Positions 1-9,721 of a stretch of DNA of 64,000 bases are shown one piece after another. The translations under genes were made by a program, and so were the position numbers. The stretch is from contig NZ_VXKE01000016.1 in NCBI RefSeq assembly GCF_008693005.1, positions 1 through 64,000 of the forward strand, given 5' to 3'. Numbering within the stretch: position 1 is the first letter of the stretch; the number at the start of each line of letters is the position of its first letter. Below the pieces are notes generated by a model. It saw only the letters and a program-made list of their open reading frames with translations. It was not told the origin of the DNA and searched no databases. The stretch comes from Helicobacter canis. Its GTDB lineage: Bacteria; Campylobacterota; Campylobacteria; Campylobacterales; Helicobacteraceae.

Positions 1-2
1 AA

Positions 3-1829
3 AAGAAAAAGGGGAAAAGGACGAGGAGGGGGGGGGGGGGGGGGGGGAATCTAAAGGATTCGGCTTCGGGTAATCATTGCACTGATTTCACAAATTTTGA
101 GAGAACCGCAGACCTCAAGTCTAGCTCCCTCTCAAAATTTGTGAAAAACAGCACAAGCAATACCGCGATTCCTAGAATCCTAGAACAAAAACAGCAATTA
201 GAATCCAAAAGCGTTGATAAAAAACAGACACAACCCCTAGAATCCCACAGCGATAGTGAAAATCAAGCCCCAACACTTTTCACCCAAGCATTTTTTGCAC
301 GCGCTGGGGTTTTTCTCTTTAGCTTTTGCACATTTTTCCCATTTTTCTCCACGCTGTGGGTGCGTAGATTCTTTGGCAAGGTGGATATTACGCAAATCAT
401 CTTCCACTTGCGCTTCCCTGTCGCGCCAAATGGAGTGGATATAGATTTTATCTTCTCTTTTGTAGCTCTTGCTCTCTTGCCCAGCCTTGCTATCTCGCTA
501 GCTCTTACATACCCTAGTGGCACGGCTAGGCTTTTTGTGGCGAGCTATGAGATCTGTGCGCGCTTGTTTTTGTGGAGTAAAGAGCTCGTGCGTAGCCACT
601 CCTTGATAGCGCGCTATGTTTTTATCGCCCTGCTTAGTGTATATGGCTGGAATTATGTGGGCAAAAAGCTCAAAATTAGCGAGTTTATCGCAAGCAACAA
701 GGTGCATAAAACCTATGCAAACTTCTATGAGAGCTACTACAAAGCCCCTGATATAGAATCTATCAAGCAGAGCTTCTCTACAATACAAAAGCCTAGAAAT
801 TTACTTGTGATTTATATGGAGTCTATGGAGGCGACCTTTGGGAGCAATGATGCCAGAGATTTTGCTGTGAAAATCTCTCTGCCCTTTGCCGAGCTAACGC
901 AGAATCTAAACTCCCTAGCTTCAAGCGGGATAAGTTTTAGCCATATTAGGCAAACTACAGGCACAGGCTGGACGATTGCAGGGCTAATCTCCTACAACTG
1001 CGCTTTCCCGCAAACTTGGCTGCCATTTAATGCTGGCTTTAATGATAGTGTCGCGCACTACTTCTTGCACTCGGCTACTTGTTTGGGCGATGTGTTTAGC
1101 GCGCTTGGCTATGAGCAGGCGTTTTTCCGCGGGGCGAATGCAGATTTCGCTGGGTCTAGGGGGTTTTTTGCCTCACATAGTATCCCTATGAATGATCTTA
1201 GCTCCATAGAGGCTTACGCGCAGGGCTTTGAGGATTATCGTAATGATTGGGGCGTGAAAGACTCTGTGCTTTTTGCCTATGTCAAAGAATATTTGCAAGA
1301 GTATGCCGCTAAAAAGGACAAAAAGCCCTTTGCTTTTTATGTGCTAACAGCCGATACGCACGCGCCGGGCTTTGTGGATAAAGCTTACTGCGATCTCCCC
1401 ACAAGCTATGCAAACTCCCTGCACTGCTCAGATAAGATTGTGGGGGATTTTGTGCAGTGGTTTTTGCAAAGTCCTTTGGCAAAGGATACGACTTTAGTCT
1501 TGCTGGGTGATCATCTCACAATGCAGCAGCGATTTGTGCAAGATGGCACAAGCAGAAGTATCTACAACGCCTTTATCAATCCAGCTTTCACCAAGCCACC
1601 CACGCAAAATCTCACTAAATCCCGCCTACTTAGCCACTTTGACATCACAGCATTGCTGCTAGATTCTATCGCTATCCCTACGCGCGATTTTGGGCTAGGG
1701 CGCAACCCTCTCTATGAGCGCACGCTCCTTGAGCAGCTGGGGGAATCTAGCCTTGCCACAGAGCTTAGCAAGCCTTCGCGCGTGTATGAGCGATTCTGGG
1801 AGTTTGATAGCACTAAAGAGCTGCACTAG
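3..1829 (+). CDS. OpgB/LTA-synthase-like phosphoglycerol or phosphoethanolamine transferase (5' partial)
   Basis: Membrane-anchored alkaline-phosphatase-superfamily enzyme expected to move a phospho-alcohol group onto an envelope glycan or lipid. Two or three hydrophobic segments (about 290-700) precede the periplasmic catalytic domain. That domain has LLVIYMESMEATFG with a metal-binding Glu, TGTGWTIAGL with the likely nucleophile Thr as in E. coli OpgB, TADTHAPGF, and LLGDHLTM with the Asp-His metal pair. A GTG at 141 gives 562 residues but has no ribosome site, and the frame is open back through the G tract to the window edge, so I annotate a 5'-truncated gene. The first 40-60 residues are repeat-derived and poorly conserved. 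The G tract suggests phase variation. The exact substrate is not readable from sequence. Confidence 0.7.
   Translation, partial: KKKGKRTRRGGGGGGNLKDSASGNHCTDFTNFERTADLKSSSLSKFVKNSTSNTAIPRILEQKQQLESKSVDKKQTQPLESHSDSENQAPTLFTQAFFARAGVFLFSFCTFFPFFSTLWVRRFFGKVDITQIIFHLRFPVAPNGVDIDFIFSFVALALLPSLAISLALTYPSGTARLFVASYEICARLFLWSKELVRSHSLIARYVFIALLSVYGWNYVGKKLKISEFIASNKVHKTYANFYESYYKAPDIESIKQSFSTIQKPRNLLVIYMESMEATFGSNDARDFAVKISLPFAELTQNLNSLASSGISFSHIRQTTGTGWTIAGLISYNCAFPQTWLPFNAGFNDSVAHYFLHSATCLGDVFSALGYEQAFFRGANADFAGSRGFFASHSIPMNDLSSIEAYAQGFEDYRNDWGVKDSVLFAYVKEYLQEYAAKKDKKPFAFYVLTADTHAPGFVDKAYCDLPTSYANSLHCSDKIVGDFVQWFLQSPLAKDTTLVLLGDHLTMQQRFVQDGTSRSIYNAFINPAFTKPPTQNLTKSRLLSHFDITALLLDSIAIPTRDFGLGRNPLYERTLLEQLGESSLATELSKPSRVYERFWEFDSTKELH
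28..47. repeat. Poly-G tract (20 G)
   Basis: Uninterrupted run of 20 G. The frame of the downstream OpgB-like gene stays open through it to the window edge, so its length would set the reading frame of that gene if the start lies further upstream. The preceding 27 bases are low-complexity A/G and may be a degraded assembly end rather than genuine sequence. Confidence 0.85.
48..190 (+). repeat. Dispersed hairpin repeat, family A copy 1
   Basis: The block contains ACAAATTTTGAGAG, a spacer, then CTCAAAATTTGTGAAAAACA and an AGCACAAGCAATACCGCGATTCC tail ending in TAGAATCC, forming a long imperfect stem. Near-copies lie at about 48484-48610 between genes and about 38610-38790 inside an outer-membrane protein gene. 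The start (GGATTCGGCTTCGGGTA) also recurs directly after the poly-G tract at 55211. All of it is open in the frame of the downstream gene. Confidence 0.6.
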
Positions 1830-1840
1830 GCTTTTAGATT

Positions 1841-4800
1841 CTAGCTAGAGCCGCGCTCTTTGCTAGAGACATATTTCGAATACACATAGCTTACGCTTAA
1901 AAACAGCACGCCCATACAGACAAATAGCGCGATCTTTGCTAGGCTATCAAGTCTGCTTGTATCGATGAAAAAGACCTTGAGTGTGGCAGCCCCAAAGAGC
2001 ACAAACGCATAGATTTTATACACCTTATAGCGCGAGATGAAATACCCCGCTAGCATAATAATCCCAAGCAGCACTAGCGCGATAGAGTAGGTATATAGCT
2101 CAATCTCACCAAACCCAGCACTCCCAAACTCATAGTGCAAGCTCCTATCGCCTATCACTATATCGCCAAAGAAAATATCCCCCCTCCCAGCAAAGCATAG
2201 TCGTATCGCATACACCAGCGCACCCACAATCCCCACAAGAGCCGCGGTATTGGCGATGAGCTGCAGTGAGAAGCGTGCAAATGTAGCGGAGTCTTTAGTA
2301 TCCTTTTTAGAGTCTTTTGCTCCTTGCGCGTGCCACGATGTGGCTAGGGATTTTGTGTAGCACAAGCACAGCACTCCAGCTAGCCCCACAAGCACCACTT
2401 GCGCTATGATTGCTATAAAGAGCTGATTTAAGGCTTGGAGCATATCTAGCTCCACTGCGGCATAGGCATAGGTATAGCCCTTATAGGAGAGAAGTAGCGA
2501 GCAGAATCCCACAAGCCCATAGACAAAAAGCACTAGGCTTGAGCGCGTGTAAAACTTTATCCAAAGTGGATTCTGGTGCAAAGGTTTTTGGTGAGATGAG
2601 TGATTAGCTAGCTGGCTCTGCTGGGCTAGATTCTGCTTTGTGCGCACTCTGCCACTGATTGTAAGCGCACCAAATGCGATGGCAAACACCGCACAAACCA
2701 CCAGCGTGCGCGATAGGCTCTCGCGCATAAAGAAATTATCAAACCCCATAAACCAATGTCGCACAATCCAAAGTGCGCAGAGATTGATGAGCGCGAGTAT
2801 CTCCCAAAGTAGCAGCCCAGCTAGAGCAGCGAAAATCCCACGGCGTGAAGTGGAGAGAGAGGCAGAGGGAGAAGCGGCAGGAGAATCCACCGCACGCGCT
2901 AAAAGCCAGAGATTTATCGCACTCACAAGCATAAAAACCCCAAGCTCTGGCAGATACGAGCCGCGCAAGCTGCCAAATAGCCCATAGAGCAAATCAATCT
3001 CTACAATATGCGCCCAAGTCGCCAGCAGCCCAAAGCCAGCAAACACCCACTCAAAGCCGCTAATCCCCCTAGGCAGAATCCTTGTGCGCCCAAGCAGGGC
3101 TAGCAAAATACCGCTTGCAAGCCAGAGCAGAGAGACTCTCATCGTCCGCGGAAGCGTGTGTAAGAGATCATCGCCAATGAGCCCAAGTGCCCCAAGTGCG
3201 CCAAACGCGCTTACAAGCAGCAGCACATCGCGATAGGGTGTGAGCCCATAGACCACCACCGCGCGATACACCCAGCCAAACACCCCAAGCCCTAGAATCC
3301 ACATCGCATATTTGCCAGCACTCTCAATCCAATCAAGGCAGGCAATCTGCGTGGAGAGTAGGAGAAAGCATAGCGCGCTAAAGCTCATAAGCCATAGATA
3401 CCATACGCGCATACGCACCACACTAGAATCTTTAGCAAGGGATTCAGCTTGTGGGCTAGAATCGCGGATTTCTGCGGCTTGCTTCGTCGATAGACAGCCT
3501 AGTCTTATCTCCTTGCAAGCCTTGAAAAACCACGATTCTAGCCGCACAATCTTAGAATCCCAAAATCTCTTAGAATCCACTTTTGCACCAGAAGTGCTTT
3601 TTGCGTCATTGCGAGCGTTATTTTCCGCGTGGCAATCCACATCTATGCAAGCGGATTCTAGCCCACAAGCTAAATCCCTAAAGCGCACATAGACATAAAG
3701 CCCCGCCACTATGCCTACCATAAAGCCAAGTGCCACCAGCGTGCTTGCCCCAGCAGTCTTAATCACAAAGCAGAGCATAACAATGCCAAAGGGGATAGGC
3801 AGGCTTAGATAAAGTGGGCTAATAGGATAGCGTGCAAAGCGCGTGAGTGCTGGGAGTGCGAACAAACACGCCATCACAAATGCCAAAAACGCTAGCTCAA
3901 GCGTGCCAAAATCCATATAGCCAAATCGCGCAAAAATCCCAGCAATCCCCACGCATAGCACAAGCGCAGAGAATGCCAAGCTAAGCCCCAAAGCATTGCG
4001 CCACAATGACATAGCCTTGCTAGACTCTCCACTGCGTGCTTGCTTATTTGTAGATAGCGTAGGCGCATACATAAGTGCAAAAACACTATGCGCCCCAAGC
4101 AGTGCCACAACCACAAACACAAGCAGCACAAGCGCGCCTCGCCCCACCTCACGCAAGAGCACAAAATCTAGCATATAGCCTAGCACAAACACATTTGCGA
4201 TGAGAAATATCGCAAATTGCCTGCTTCTTATCGCAATGCTAAGTGCGAAAAAATAGCACACAAGCACATAGACAAAGAGCATCGTAGCGTGATACGCCCC
4301 ACTTGCGAGCAGCACAGGCGTGCTAAAGCTCCCCAGCACGCCAAAAATCCCTATCACCACCCCATAGCGCAGGGTCAAAACAAGCGCAAATATCGCGATA
4401 AATGCCAGCAGCGCAAATGCCCCTGTAAGCCCAAAAAATCTATAAAAATAATACCCCCCATACACTGCTAGAAACTCCACCACCAGCCCTGCGCCAATGC
4501 AGGTTTGGGCGATTATGGAGGGGGATTTATGGCTTAGGCGTTGGAGCTTCCTTGCTAGTGTGTGTTGATAAAGCGTGGAGAGAAACCCACACGCAAGCAG
4601 CAGCACGCCAAAGGCAAGACTCAAGCCTATGCGCACTTGGGGCGTGATAAGGGAGTGATTGATTGAGTAATTGACAAGGAAAAATGCCGCAAGGATAAAA
4701 AATATGCCACCAAGCAGGGCAAGGCTGTTTTGCGTGAATGTTTGGAGGAGGCGTTGGAATTTGGGGGTAGGCTGTGTGCTTGGGTGTGCTGTGGATTGGG

Positions 4801-5287
4801 GCTTACTAGAATCTTTAGCGTGGGATTGCGCTTGTGGGCTAGAATCGCACGACCTCTTAGAATCCACTTTTGCGCCATTGTGGGCGGTGTTTGTGCTGTC
4901 ATTGCGAGCAAGCGTGCTAGCGGTTGCGTGGTAATCCACCGCCCCTCTGTCATTGCGAGCCTTGCCGCTAGGCAAGGCGTGGCAATCCATTTGCGTTTTT
5001 TCAAAAGTGGATTCTAGGGTTTCTCTATTTTGGGCGTTTTTCTTAGAATCCACTTTTTCGCCTTGTTGTTGCGCGTGGATCGCCGCGCCGATTTTATCAG
5101 CTTGTGGTGATAGGGAAAAGCTAGATTCTAGCTTCTCTAGTCTTGCCAGCACGCGCCCAAGCTTACTATGTGCGAGCTCCAAATCTCTAGCAAACCGCTG
5201 CGCCTTAGAGTGGGCGATAAACCCATACACCGCACCAAGAAACAAAAACACTATAAAAATACTAACCAGCACAACCACAAGTTCCAT
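1841..5287 (-). CDS. DUF2339 family polytopic membrane protein
   Basis: About 1148 residues. An N-terminal membrane segment (LVVVLVSIFIVFLFLGAVYG) is followed by a short coiled coil, a polar linker and then more than 20 hydrophobic helices with the GLVVEFLAVYGGYYFYRFF-type pattern of the DUF2339 family, a predicted inner-membrane protein group of unknown function. I chose the ATG at 5287, behind AAGGAG; a TTG lies one codon upstream. Two polar, non-hydrophobic stretches (residues about 70-190 and 530-625) are built from the TCATTGCGAG and modular palindromic repeats plus TAGAATCC units, all kept in frame. The upper one lies in the linker, the lower one in a loop between helices, where they should be tolerated. 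Its end nearly touches that of the preceding convergent gene. Confidence 0.75.
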   Translation of the reverse strand: MELVVVLVSIFIVFLFLGAVYGFIAHSKAQRFARDLELAHSKLGRVLARLEKLESSFSLSPQADKIGAAIHAQQQGEKVDSKKNAQNRETLESTFEKTQMDCHALPSGKARNDRGAVDYHATASTLARNDSTNTAHNGAKVDSKRSCDSSPQAQSHAKDSSKPQSTAHPSTQPTPKFQRLLQTFTQNSLALLGGIFFILAAFFLVNYSINHSLITPQVRIGLSLAFGVLLLACGFLSTLYQHTLARKLQRLSHKSPSIIAQTCIGAGLVVEFLAVYGGYYFYRFFGLTGAFALLAFIAIFALVLTLRYGVVIGIFGVLGSFSTPVLLASGAYHATMLFVYVLVCYFFALSIAIRSRQFAIFLIANVFVLGYMLDFVLLREVGRGALVLLVFVVVALLGAHSVFALMYAPTLSTNKQARSGESSKAMSLWRNALGLSLAFSALVLCVGIAGIFARFGYMDFGTLELAFLAFVMACLFALPALTRFARYPISPLYLSLPIPFGIVMLCFVIKTAGASTLVALGFMVGIVAGLYVYVRFRDLACGLESACIDVDCHAENNARNDAKSTSGAKVDSKRFWDSKIVRLESWFFKACKEIRLGCLSTKQAAEIRDSSPQAESLAKDSSVVRMRVWYLWLMSFSALCFLLLSTQIACLDWIESAGKYAMWILGLGVFGWVYRAVVVYGLTPYRDVLLLVSAFGALGALGLIGDDLLHTLPRTMRVSLLWLASGILLALLGRTRILPRGISGFEWVFAGFGLLATWAHIVEIDLLYGLFGSLRGSYLPELGVFMLVSAINLWLLARAVDSPAASPSASLSTSRRGIFAALAGLLLWEILALINLCALWIVRHWFMGFDNFFMRESLSRTLVVCAVFAIAFGALTISGRVRTKQNLAQQSQLANHSSHQKPLHQNPLWIKFYTRSSLVLFVYGLVGFCSLLLSYKGYTYAYAAVELDMLQALNQLFIAIIAQVVLVGLAGVLCLCYTKSLATSWHAQGAKDSKKDTKDSATFARFSLQLIANTAALVGIVGALVYAIRLCFAGRGDIFFGDIVIGDRSLHYEFGSAGFGEIELYTYSIALVLLGIIMLAGYFISRYKVYKIYAFVLFGAATLKVFFIDTSRLDSLAKIALFVCMGVLFLSVSYVYSKYVSSKERGSS
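3425..3640 (-). repeat. Modular palindromic repeat plus TCATTGCGAG repeat inside the DUF2339 gene
   Basis: This stretch holds AGAATCGCGGATT..., CGATAGACAGCCTAGTCTTA and ...CCACGATTCTAG, the same modules as the intergenic copy at 45130-45290, followed by TCATTGCGAG...GGCAATCCAC at 3605-3640. It contributes about 70 codons to a loop of the membrane protein, without a stop in that frame. Confidence 0.65.
4795..4990 (-). repeat. Two TCATTGCGAG...CAATCC repeats and a partial modular repeat inside the DUF2339 gene
   Basis: Copies at about 4898-4939 and 4949-4990, each running TCATTGCGAG to (G)TAATCCA or GCAATCCA with internal dyad symmetry, lie beside a short CTTGTGGGCTAGAATCG module. They encode part of the polar linker after the N-terminal membrane anchor. 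Confidence 0.65.
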
Positions 5288-5314
5288 CAATACTCCTTGC
5301 TATTATTATAGATT

Positions 5315-5971
5315 CTAGCGCACAATCTCCCTAAGGCGCACAGGTGTGAAGTCTAGCTCCTCGCAGCAGACATTGACACAAAAGCGGTTATAAGTCTTTT
5401 TGGTATGCGTGTGTCCGTGGATATTGAGACTGCAATCACAGATTTTATACGCTTCATCAAGCACATCGCGCGCTAGGTAGAATCGATCATCTTTTTTGCG
5501 GTTAAACACAGGAAAATGGCTAAACATCACGCGCTCACTGCCAAGGTCTAGCACAATGGCATTGGCATAAGGGTCTTTGAGCTGGGCTTTGCCAAACTTT
5601 GCCTTAAGTCGCTCTTTGACGCGTTTTGCTTCAGGGATTTGGAGCTTTAGCTTGTGGCAGACTTGCCACTCGTGCATTTTCTCTACACGCTCAAACTTGC
5701 CAATGTCATTATTGCCTACAATGAGCAGCTTCTCTCCGTGTAGGCGCGGTAGATATGTATAGCCCATATCAAAGTATAAATCCCCTAAATGCAGCACCTT
5801 TTCATCTGCGCCCACAGCGGCATTCCAGCGATAGACTTGCAGCTCATCAAAGCGCGTAAAGCCGCTAGATTTTAGCGCGAGCTTGCGGATAGGCTCCTTT
5901 TTCATCACGGCTTTATGCCCGAAGTGTGTATCGGAAATGACAAAGGTATCAAGCGTTATGTGGTGCTTCAT
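5315..5971 (-). CDS. Metallophosphoesterase (calcineurin-like)
   Basis: 218-residue cytosolic-type phosphoesterase. The metal and catalytic motifs of the calcineurin-like family are in order: SDTHFGH near residue 13, HLGDLYF near 60, GNND near 85, FSHFP near 150 and IHGHTHTK near 185. The natural substrate is not predictable; single-domain members hydrolyse phosphodiesters or phosphomonoesters. The ATG at 5971 lies inside the 3' end of the msbA-like gene (23-base overlap), so the two are probably co-transcribed and translationally coupled. Confidence 0.85.
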   Translation of the reverse strand: MKHHITLDTFVISDTHFGHKAVMKKEPIRKLALKSSGFTRFDELQVYRWNAAVGADEKVLHLGDLYFDMGYTYLPRLHGEKLLIVGNNDIGKFERVEKMHEWQVCHKLKLQIPEAKRVKERLKAKFGKAQLKDPYANAIVLDLGSERVMFSHFPVFNRKKDDRFYLARDVLDEAYKICDCSLNIHGHTHTKKTYNRFCVNVCCEELDFTPVRLREIVR

Positions 5972-7640
5972 TGTGTGCTAAAAATCCTTGTGGGGTGGTG
6001 ATGTCAGTGATAACGCCATTTTCTAGGCAATACACGCGCGAAGCTAGGGAGATGGTGCTTGGGCGGTGCGCGATTAGGATAATGATCTTGTTTTTTTTGA
6101 TCGTGTCAATGCTCTCCCGTATAGCTTCTTCTGTGCGCATATCTAGCGCGCTTGTGGCTTCATCAAAGATAATCACATCACAATCGCGATAAATCGCTCG
6201 GGCAATGGCGATCCTCTGCCTTTGTCCGCCGCTAAGATTCGCGCCAAACTCATCAAGCATTGTGTAGATTCCATTTTCACAAGCCTCCACATACTCCCAG
6301 AGCTGCGCCTTTTTCAGGCTCTCTATCACGCGTGCTTCATCGATCTCCTGTCCATAGGCGACATTAGCAGCAATGCTATCGTGGAAGATAAAAATACGCT
6401 GCGTTACGATAGTGATATGATCGCGCAGGCTTTTTTGCGTGAAGTGCTTGATATTGGTGCCATTGATACAAATCTCCCCAGAGCTTGGATCATACAGGCG
6501 CAAAATCATATTGACTAATGAGCTTTTGCCACTGCCGCTTCTGCCCACAAGTGCAATGATCTCATCGCGTTTAACCTCTAAGCTCACGCCATTGAGTGCA
6601 GCAACTTCATCATAGTGTAAATGCACATTGTTGATAGCAATTTCTTGCAATGGGGCTTGCAAGGTTTTATCCCCATCGATGATATTTGGGCGCAGGTCTA
6701 AAATTTGCCCGATTCTCTCCCCCCCTACAAGTGCGTCTTGAAAGCTTGTGATAATGCCTATCACGCGCTTGATGGGCGTATAGAGCATAAAAAGTGCCGT
6801 GGTAAAGGAGCCAAACTCGCCTGTTGTCATATTTCCAGCGATAACCTCACTCCCCCCCACAAAAATCACCACCCCAATGGCGACAGCCCCCAAAGTCTCC
6901 ATAATAGGACCATTAAGCCCGCCTATAAGCGTGGCTTTAATGCCAAGCTTGAAGAAGTGTAGATTCTCTCTTTTGTAATGCTCTAGCTCGATTTTCTCGC
7001 CATTGTTTGCCTTGATGATTTCAGCATTATTAAAAACTTCAGTGATTTTAGCGGTGATGTCGCTGTTTTTCTCCTGTGTTTTGCGTGAAATGCGCTTTAA
7101 GTGGCGGATAATTATTAGAATAGGCAGCACAGCAAGGGGCAGCACCACAAGTGAGTAAAAGGCAAGGCGTGGATTTTGGTAGATCACCACGCAAAGCAGC
7201 CCGATAATCGTAAGGCTCTCGCGCATAAAATCGGCAAAGTAGTTTGACACCGCCGCTCGCACTAGCCCTATGTCATTCGTAATGCGTGCGATTAGCTCAC
7301 CTTTACGCATTTTGTTGAAAAACTCTAAATCCAGCCGCAGCATATGGGCTAGGACATCTTCGCGGATTCTGCGCACAATATCTAGCCCAATATAATTGAC
7401 AAAGAAGTTTTGCGCATACGCTCCCACACTCTTGCCAAAATACGCTGCGATAAACAATGCTGGCAAAAGTAGCAGCATAGCCGCATCTTTTTCGGTGAAG
7501 ATTTTATCTAGCACAGGTTTCACAAGATAGGTAGCAGATGCCGTGCAGCCCGCATTGATAGCACTTGCACAAATCGCACAGAAGAAAAAGAAATAGTAGT
7601 CTTTGATATAGGGATAAAAGCGTGTATAGAAACTTTTCAT
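5949..7640 (-). CDS. msbA: MsbA-like lipid A/multidrug ABC exporter (fused permease-ATPase)
   Basis: 563-residue half-transporter working as a homodimer in the inner membrane, most likely flipping lipid A-core. An N-terminal six-helix ABC-membrane domain (about 1-310) is followed by an ATPase domain with Walker A LVGRSGSGKSS near 364-374, signature LSGGQRQRIAIARA near 469, Walker B DVIIFDEATSALD near 490 and the switch His in IAHRPST. I use the ATG at 7640, which has AAAGG in front, rather than the GTG six codons earlier. It heads a two-gene unit with the overlapping metallophosphoesterase. MsbA is the best family match; a general drug exporter is the alternative. Confidence 0.8.
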   Translation of the reverse strand: MKSFYTRFYPYIKDYYFFFFCAICASAINAGCTASATYLVKPVLDKIFTEKDAAMLLLLPALFIAAYFGKSVGAYAQNFFVNYIGLDIVRRIREDVLAHMLRLDLEFFNKMRKGELIARITNDIGLVRAAVSNYFADFMRESLTIIGLLCVVIYQNPRLAFYSLVVLPLAVLPILIIIRHLKRISRKTQEKNSDITAKITEVFNNAEIIKANNGEKIELEHYKRENLHFFKLGIKATLIGGLNGPIMETLGAVAIGVVIFVGGSEVIAGNMTTGEFGSFTTALFMLYTPIKRVIGIITSFQDALVGGERIGQILDLRPNIIDGDKTLQAPLQEIAINNVHLHYDEVAALNGVSLEVKRDEIIALVGRSGSGKSSLVNMILRLYDPSSGEICINGTNIKHFTQKSLRDHITIVTQRIFIFHDSIAANVAYGQEIDEARVIESLKKAQLWEYVEACENGIYTMLDEFGANLSGGQRQRIAIARAIYRDCDVIIFDEATSALDMRTEEAIRESIDTIKKNKIIILIAHRPSTISLASRVYCLENGVITDITTPQGFLAHNEAPHNA

Positions 7641-7772
7641 TGCAAACCTTTGCCACACTCTTTGGCTTAGCGGCTAGAATCTTAAGGGATATAAATTCGG
7701 TATTTTAGCATTTTTTTACAACCCTAAGCTCCGCTTGGGGGTCTGCGTAGATTTATAGAAGGGAAATTTCGC

Positions 7773-7778
7773 TACAAT
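7773..7778 (+). promoter_or_regulatory. Candidate -10 box for glmS
   Basis: TACAAT about 49 bases upstream of the glmS ATG, in the 186-base gap separating glmS from the divergent msbA gene. No strong -35 is visible, as is usual for Helicobacter housekeeping promoters. Confidence 0.4.
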
Positions 7779-7826
7779 GCGCGACTTAGCGCGTAGTTTG
7801 CGTGTATAAATGTGTGGAGAGAGAAT

Positions 7827-9635
7827 ATGTGTGGAATTGTAGGCTACATCGGCACAAAGGAAAAAAGAGAAGTTTTGCTAAGTGGATTAAAGGAGCTGGA
7901 GTATAGGGGCTATGACTCTGCTGGCTTTGCGGTGTTACATAATAGCGAGCTTCTAGGCTTTAAAGCCACAGGCAAGCTGCACAACCTAGCTCAAAAGACT
8001 AAAGACTTTAGCTCTAGTGGATTTGGGCTAGGTATAGCGCACACAAGATGGGCTACACACGGCAAGCCCACAGAGGCAAACGCCCACCCCCACACAGGGG
8101 AGTTTAGCTATGTCGTGCATAATGGCATTATTGAGAACTATAAAGAGCTAAAAGACTCCTTGATAGCAAAGGGGCATAGCTTTGTGAGCCAGACAGATAC
8201 AGAAGTGATTGTGCATTTGTTTGAAGAGAATCTAAAAGTAGCGCAAGATGCGCGAGCTGCGTGGGAGCAGACAGCCCAAAGCTTGCAAGGCGCGTATGCT
8301 ACGCTACTTATCACAAAAGCTGCACCTGATAGGATCTTTTATGCTAAAAGTGGTGCGCCTTTGATCATTGGCGCGACAAAGGCAAGCTTAGAGAGCCCAA
8401 ATATTGACAGGGAAGTATTTTTCGCCTCTTCGGACGCGCCTTTGATTGGGCTTGTGGATATGGTGGTGTATTTAGAAGATGGCGCAGTGGGAGACTCGCT
8501 TGACCTACCTAAGCTAGAGCCCAAAGCAGCTCTAACGCACTCTAAATCCTATGCGCAGAAAAATGGCTTCCGCTACTTTATGGAGAAAGAAATCTATGAG
8601 CAAGAGCAAGTGCTTTTAGAGACAATGATGGGCAGAGTGAGAGAAGATAGCATTAGGCTTGATGAGCTAGATTCTAGGCTGTTTGAGAATGTGAGTGAGA
8701 TAAGTATTTGCGCGTGCGGGACGAGCTACCACGCAGGAATGGTTGGCAAATATCTCCTAGAACGCAAAGCAAAAGTGCGTGCCAATGTCGCTCTTGCAAG
8801 TGAGCTGCGCTATGCTAAGCCCATTTTACTGCGTGATGAACTCTTTATCGTAATCTCCCAAAGTGGCGAGACGGCTGACACCCTAGAAGCCCTAAAGCTT
8901 GCTAAATCCCAAGGACTGCGCACGCTAGCTATTTGCAATGTCGATAATAGCTCGATCGTGCGAGAAGCAGATGCGGTGCTGCTCACGCGTGCTGGGATAG
9001 AAAAGGGTGTAGCTAGCACCAAAGCCTTTGCCACGCAAGTTATGCTGCTGTGGATTCTAAGCGTGTTTTTGGGGATTTTGCGCGGGGTGATTGATGAGAA
9101 AGGGCGCAAAAGTGAGCGCGCAAGTATGATTGCAGCCATTTCTGCGACCAAGGTTAGCCCAACCTTGCACGAGCGGCTTAAAAGGCTCTCCAAGCGGTAT
9201 TTGCACGGGCATGGATTTTTCTTCATCGGGCGAGATGTGTTCTACCCGCTAGCCTTAGAGGGTGCGCTAAAGCTTAAAGAAATTAGCTACTTGCACGCTG
9301 AAGGCTATGCAAGCGGGGAGATGAAGCACGGACCTATCGCACTCGTTGATGCTAATCTTTTCACCATAGCCCTTATGCCAAAGCACCTACTCTATGAGAA
9401 AATCGCCTCTAATGTCGAGGAGCTAAGTGCTAGAGATGCGACTATTTGTGCGATTTCTCAAGATGAGTTCGCGCTCGCAGATGATTGGATCAAAATCGAT
9501 CCTGCCCAAAGCTATATGGAGGAGTTTTTCTCTATGATGGTGGCACTTCAGCTGCTAGCCCTTGAAATTTCTGTGCGGCTGGGCAATGATGTGGATATGC
9601 CAAGGAATCTTGCTAAGTCTGTTACCGTGGAGTAG
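7827..9635 (+). CDS. glmS: Glutamine-fructose-6-phosphate aminotransferase
   Basis: Makes glucosamine-6-phosphate from fructose-6-phosphate and glutamine, the first step towards UDP-GlcNAc for peptidoglycan and LPS. The start is the ATG at 7827, because Cys2 of MCGIVGYIG must become the N-terminal nucleophile; the GTG five codons upstream would bury it. The N-terminal glutaminase domain (1 to about 220, with HTRWATHG and the HPHT motif) is followed by two SIS isomerase domains ([35 protein letters not shown]). The [13 protein letters not shown] end is the typical C-terminus. At 602 residues it is full length. No glmS ribozyme or sRNA site is visible in the short leader. Confidence 0.97.
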   Translation: MCGIVGYIGTKEKREVLLSGLKELEYRGYDSAGFAVLHNSELLGFKATGKLHNLAQKTKDFSSSGFGLGIAHTRWATHGKPTEANAHPHTGEFSYVVHNGIIENYKELKDSLIAKGHSFVSQTDTEVIVHLFEENLKVAQDARAAWEQTAQSLQGAYATLLITKAAPDRIFYAKSGAPLIIGATKASLESPNIDREVFFASSDAPLIGLVDMVVYLEDGAVGDSLDLPKLEPKAALTHSKSYAQKNGFRYFMEKEIYEQEQVLLETMMGRVREDSIRLDELDSRLFENVSEISICACGTSYHAGMVGKYLLERKAKVRANVALASELRYAKPILLRDELFIVISQSGETADTLEALKLAKSQGLRTLAICNVDNSSIVREADAVLLTRAGIEKGVASTKAFATQVMLLWILSVFLGILRGVIDEKGRKSERASMIAAISATKVSPTLHERLKRLSKRYLHGHGFFFIGRDVFYPLALEGALKLKEISYLHAEGYASGEMKHGPIALVDANLFTIALMPKHLLYEKIASNVEELSARDATICAISQDEFALADDWIKIDPAQSYMEEFFSMMVALQLLALEISVRLGNDVDMPRNLAKSVTVE

Positions 9636-9647
9636 CTAGAATCTAGC
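9635..9647. repeat. 13-bp palindrome GCTAGAATCTAGC
   Basis: An odd palindrome with a central A/T base, directly overlapping the last base of glmS. Exact copies or one-base variants sit at many other gene ends and gaps (23578, 25056, 33827, 63191). Confidence 0.7.
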
Positions 9648-9672
9648 TTGAGAGACACTAGGTGTCAGGCTT

Positions 9673-9678
9673 TATAAT
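9673..9678 (+). promoter_or_regulatory. Candidate -10 box for the alcohol dehydrogenase gene
   Basis: TATAAT 43 bases upstream of the ATG at 9722. TTGAGA at 9648-9653 could be a -35, at a spacing of 19. Confidence 0.5.
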
Positions 9679-9721
9679 ATCTTTTAGATTCTAGGAATCT
9701 ATCATATTGCAAGGAGAATTT

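Noticed and set aside
1-27. Lys/Arg/Gly-rich N-terminus encoded before the first G tract
   Set aside because: A/G-only low complexity at the window edge beside a 20-G run looks like an assembly or read-end artefact; I do not interpret its translation.
7659-7826. glmS ribozyme or riboswitch in the glmS leader
   Set aside because: Leader too short and no matching core; glmS ribozymes are typical of Gram-positive bacteria.
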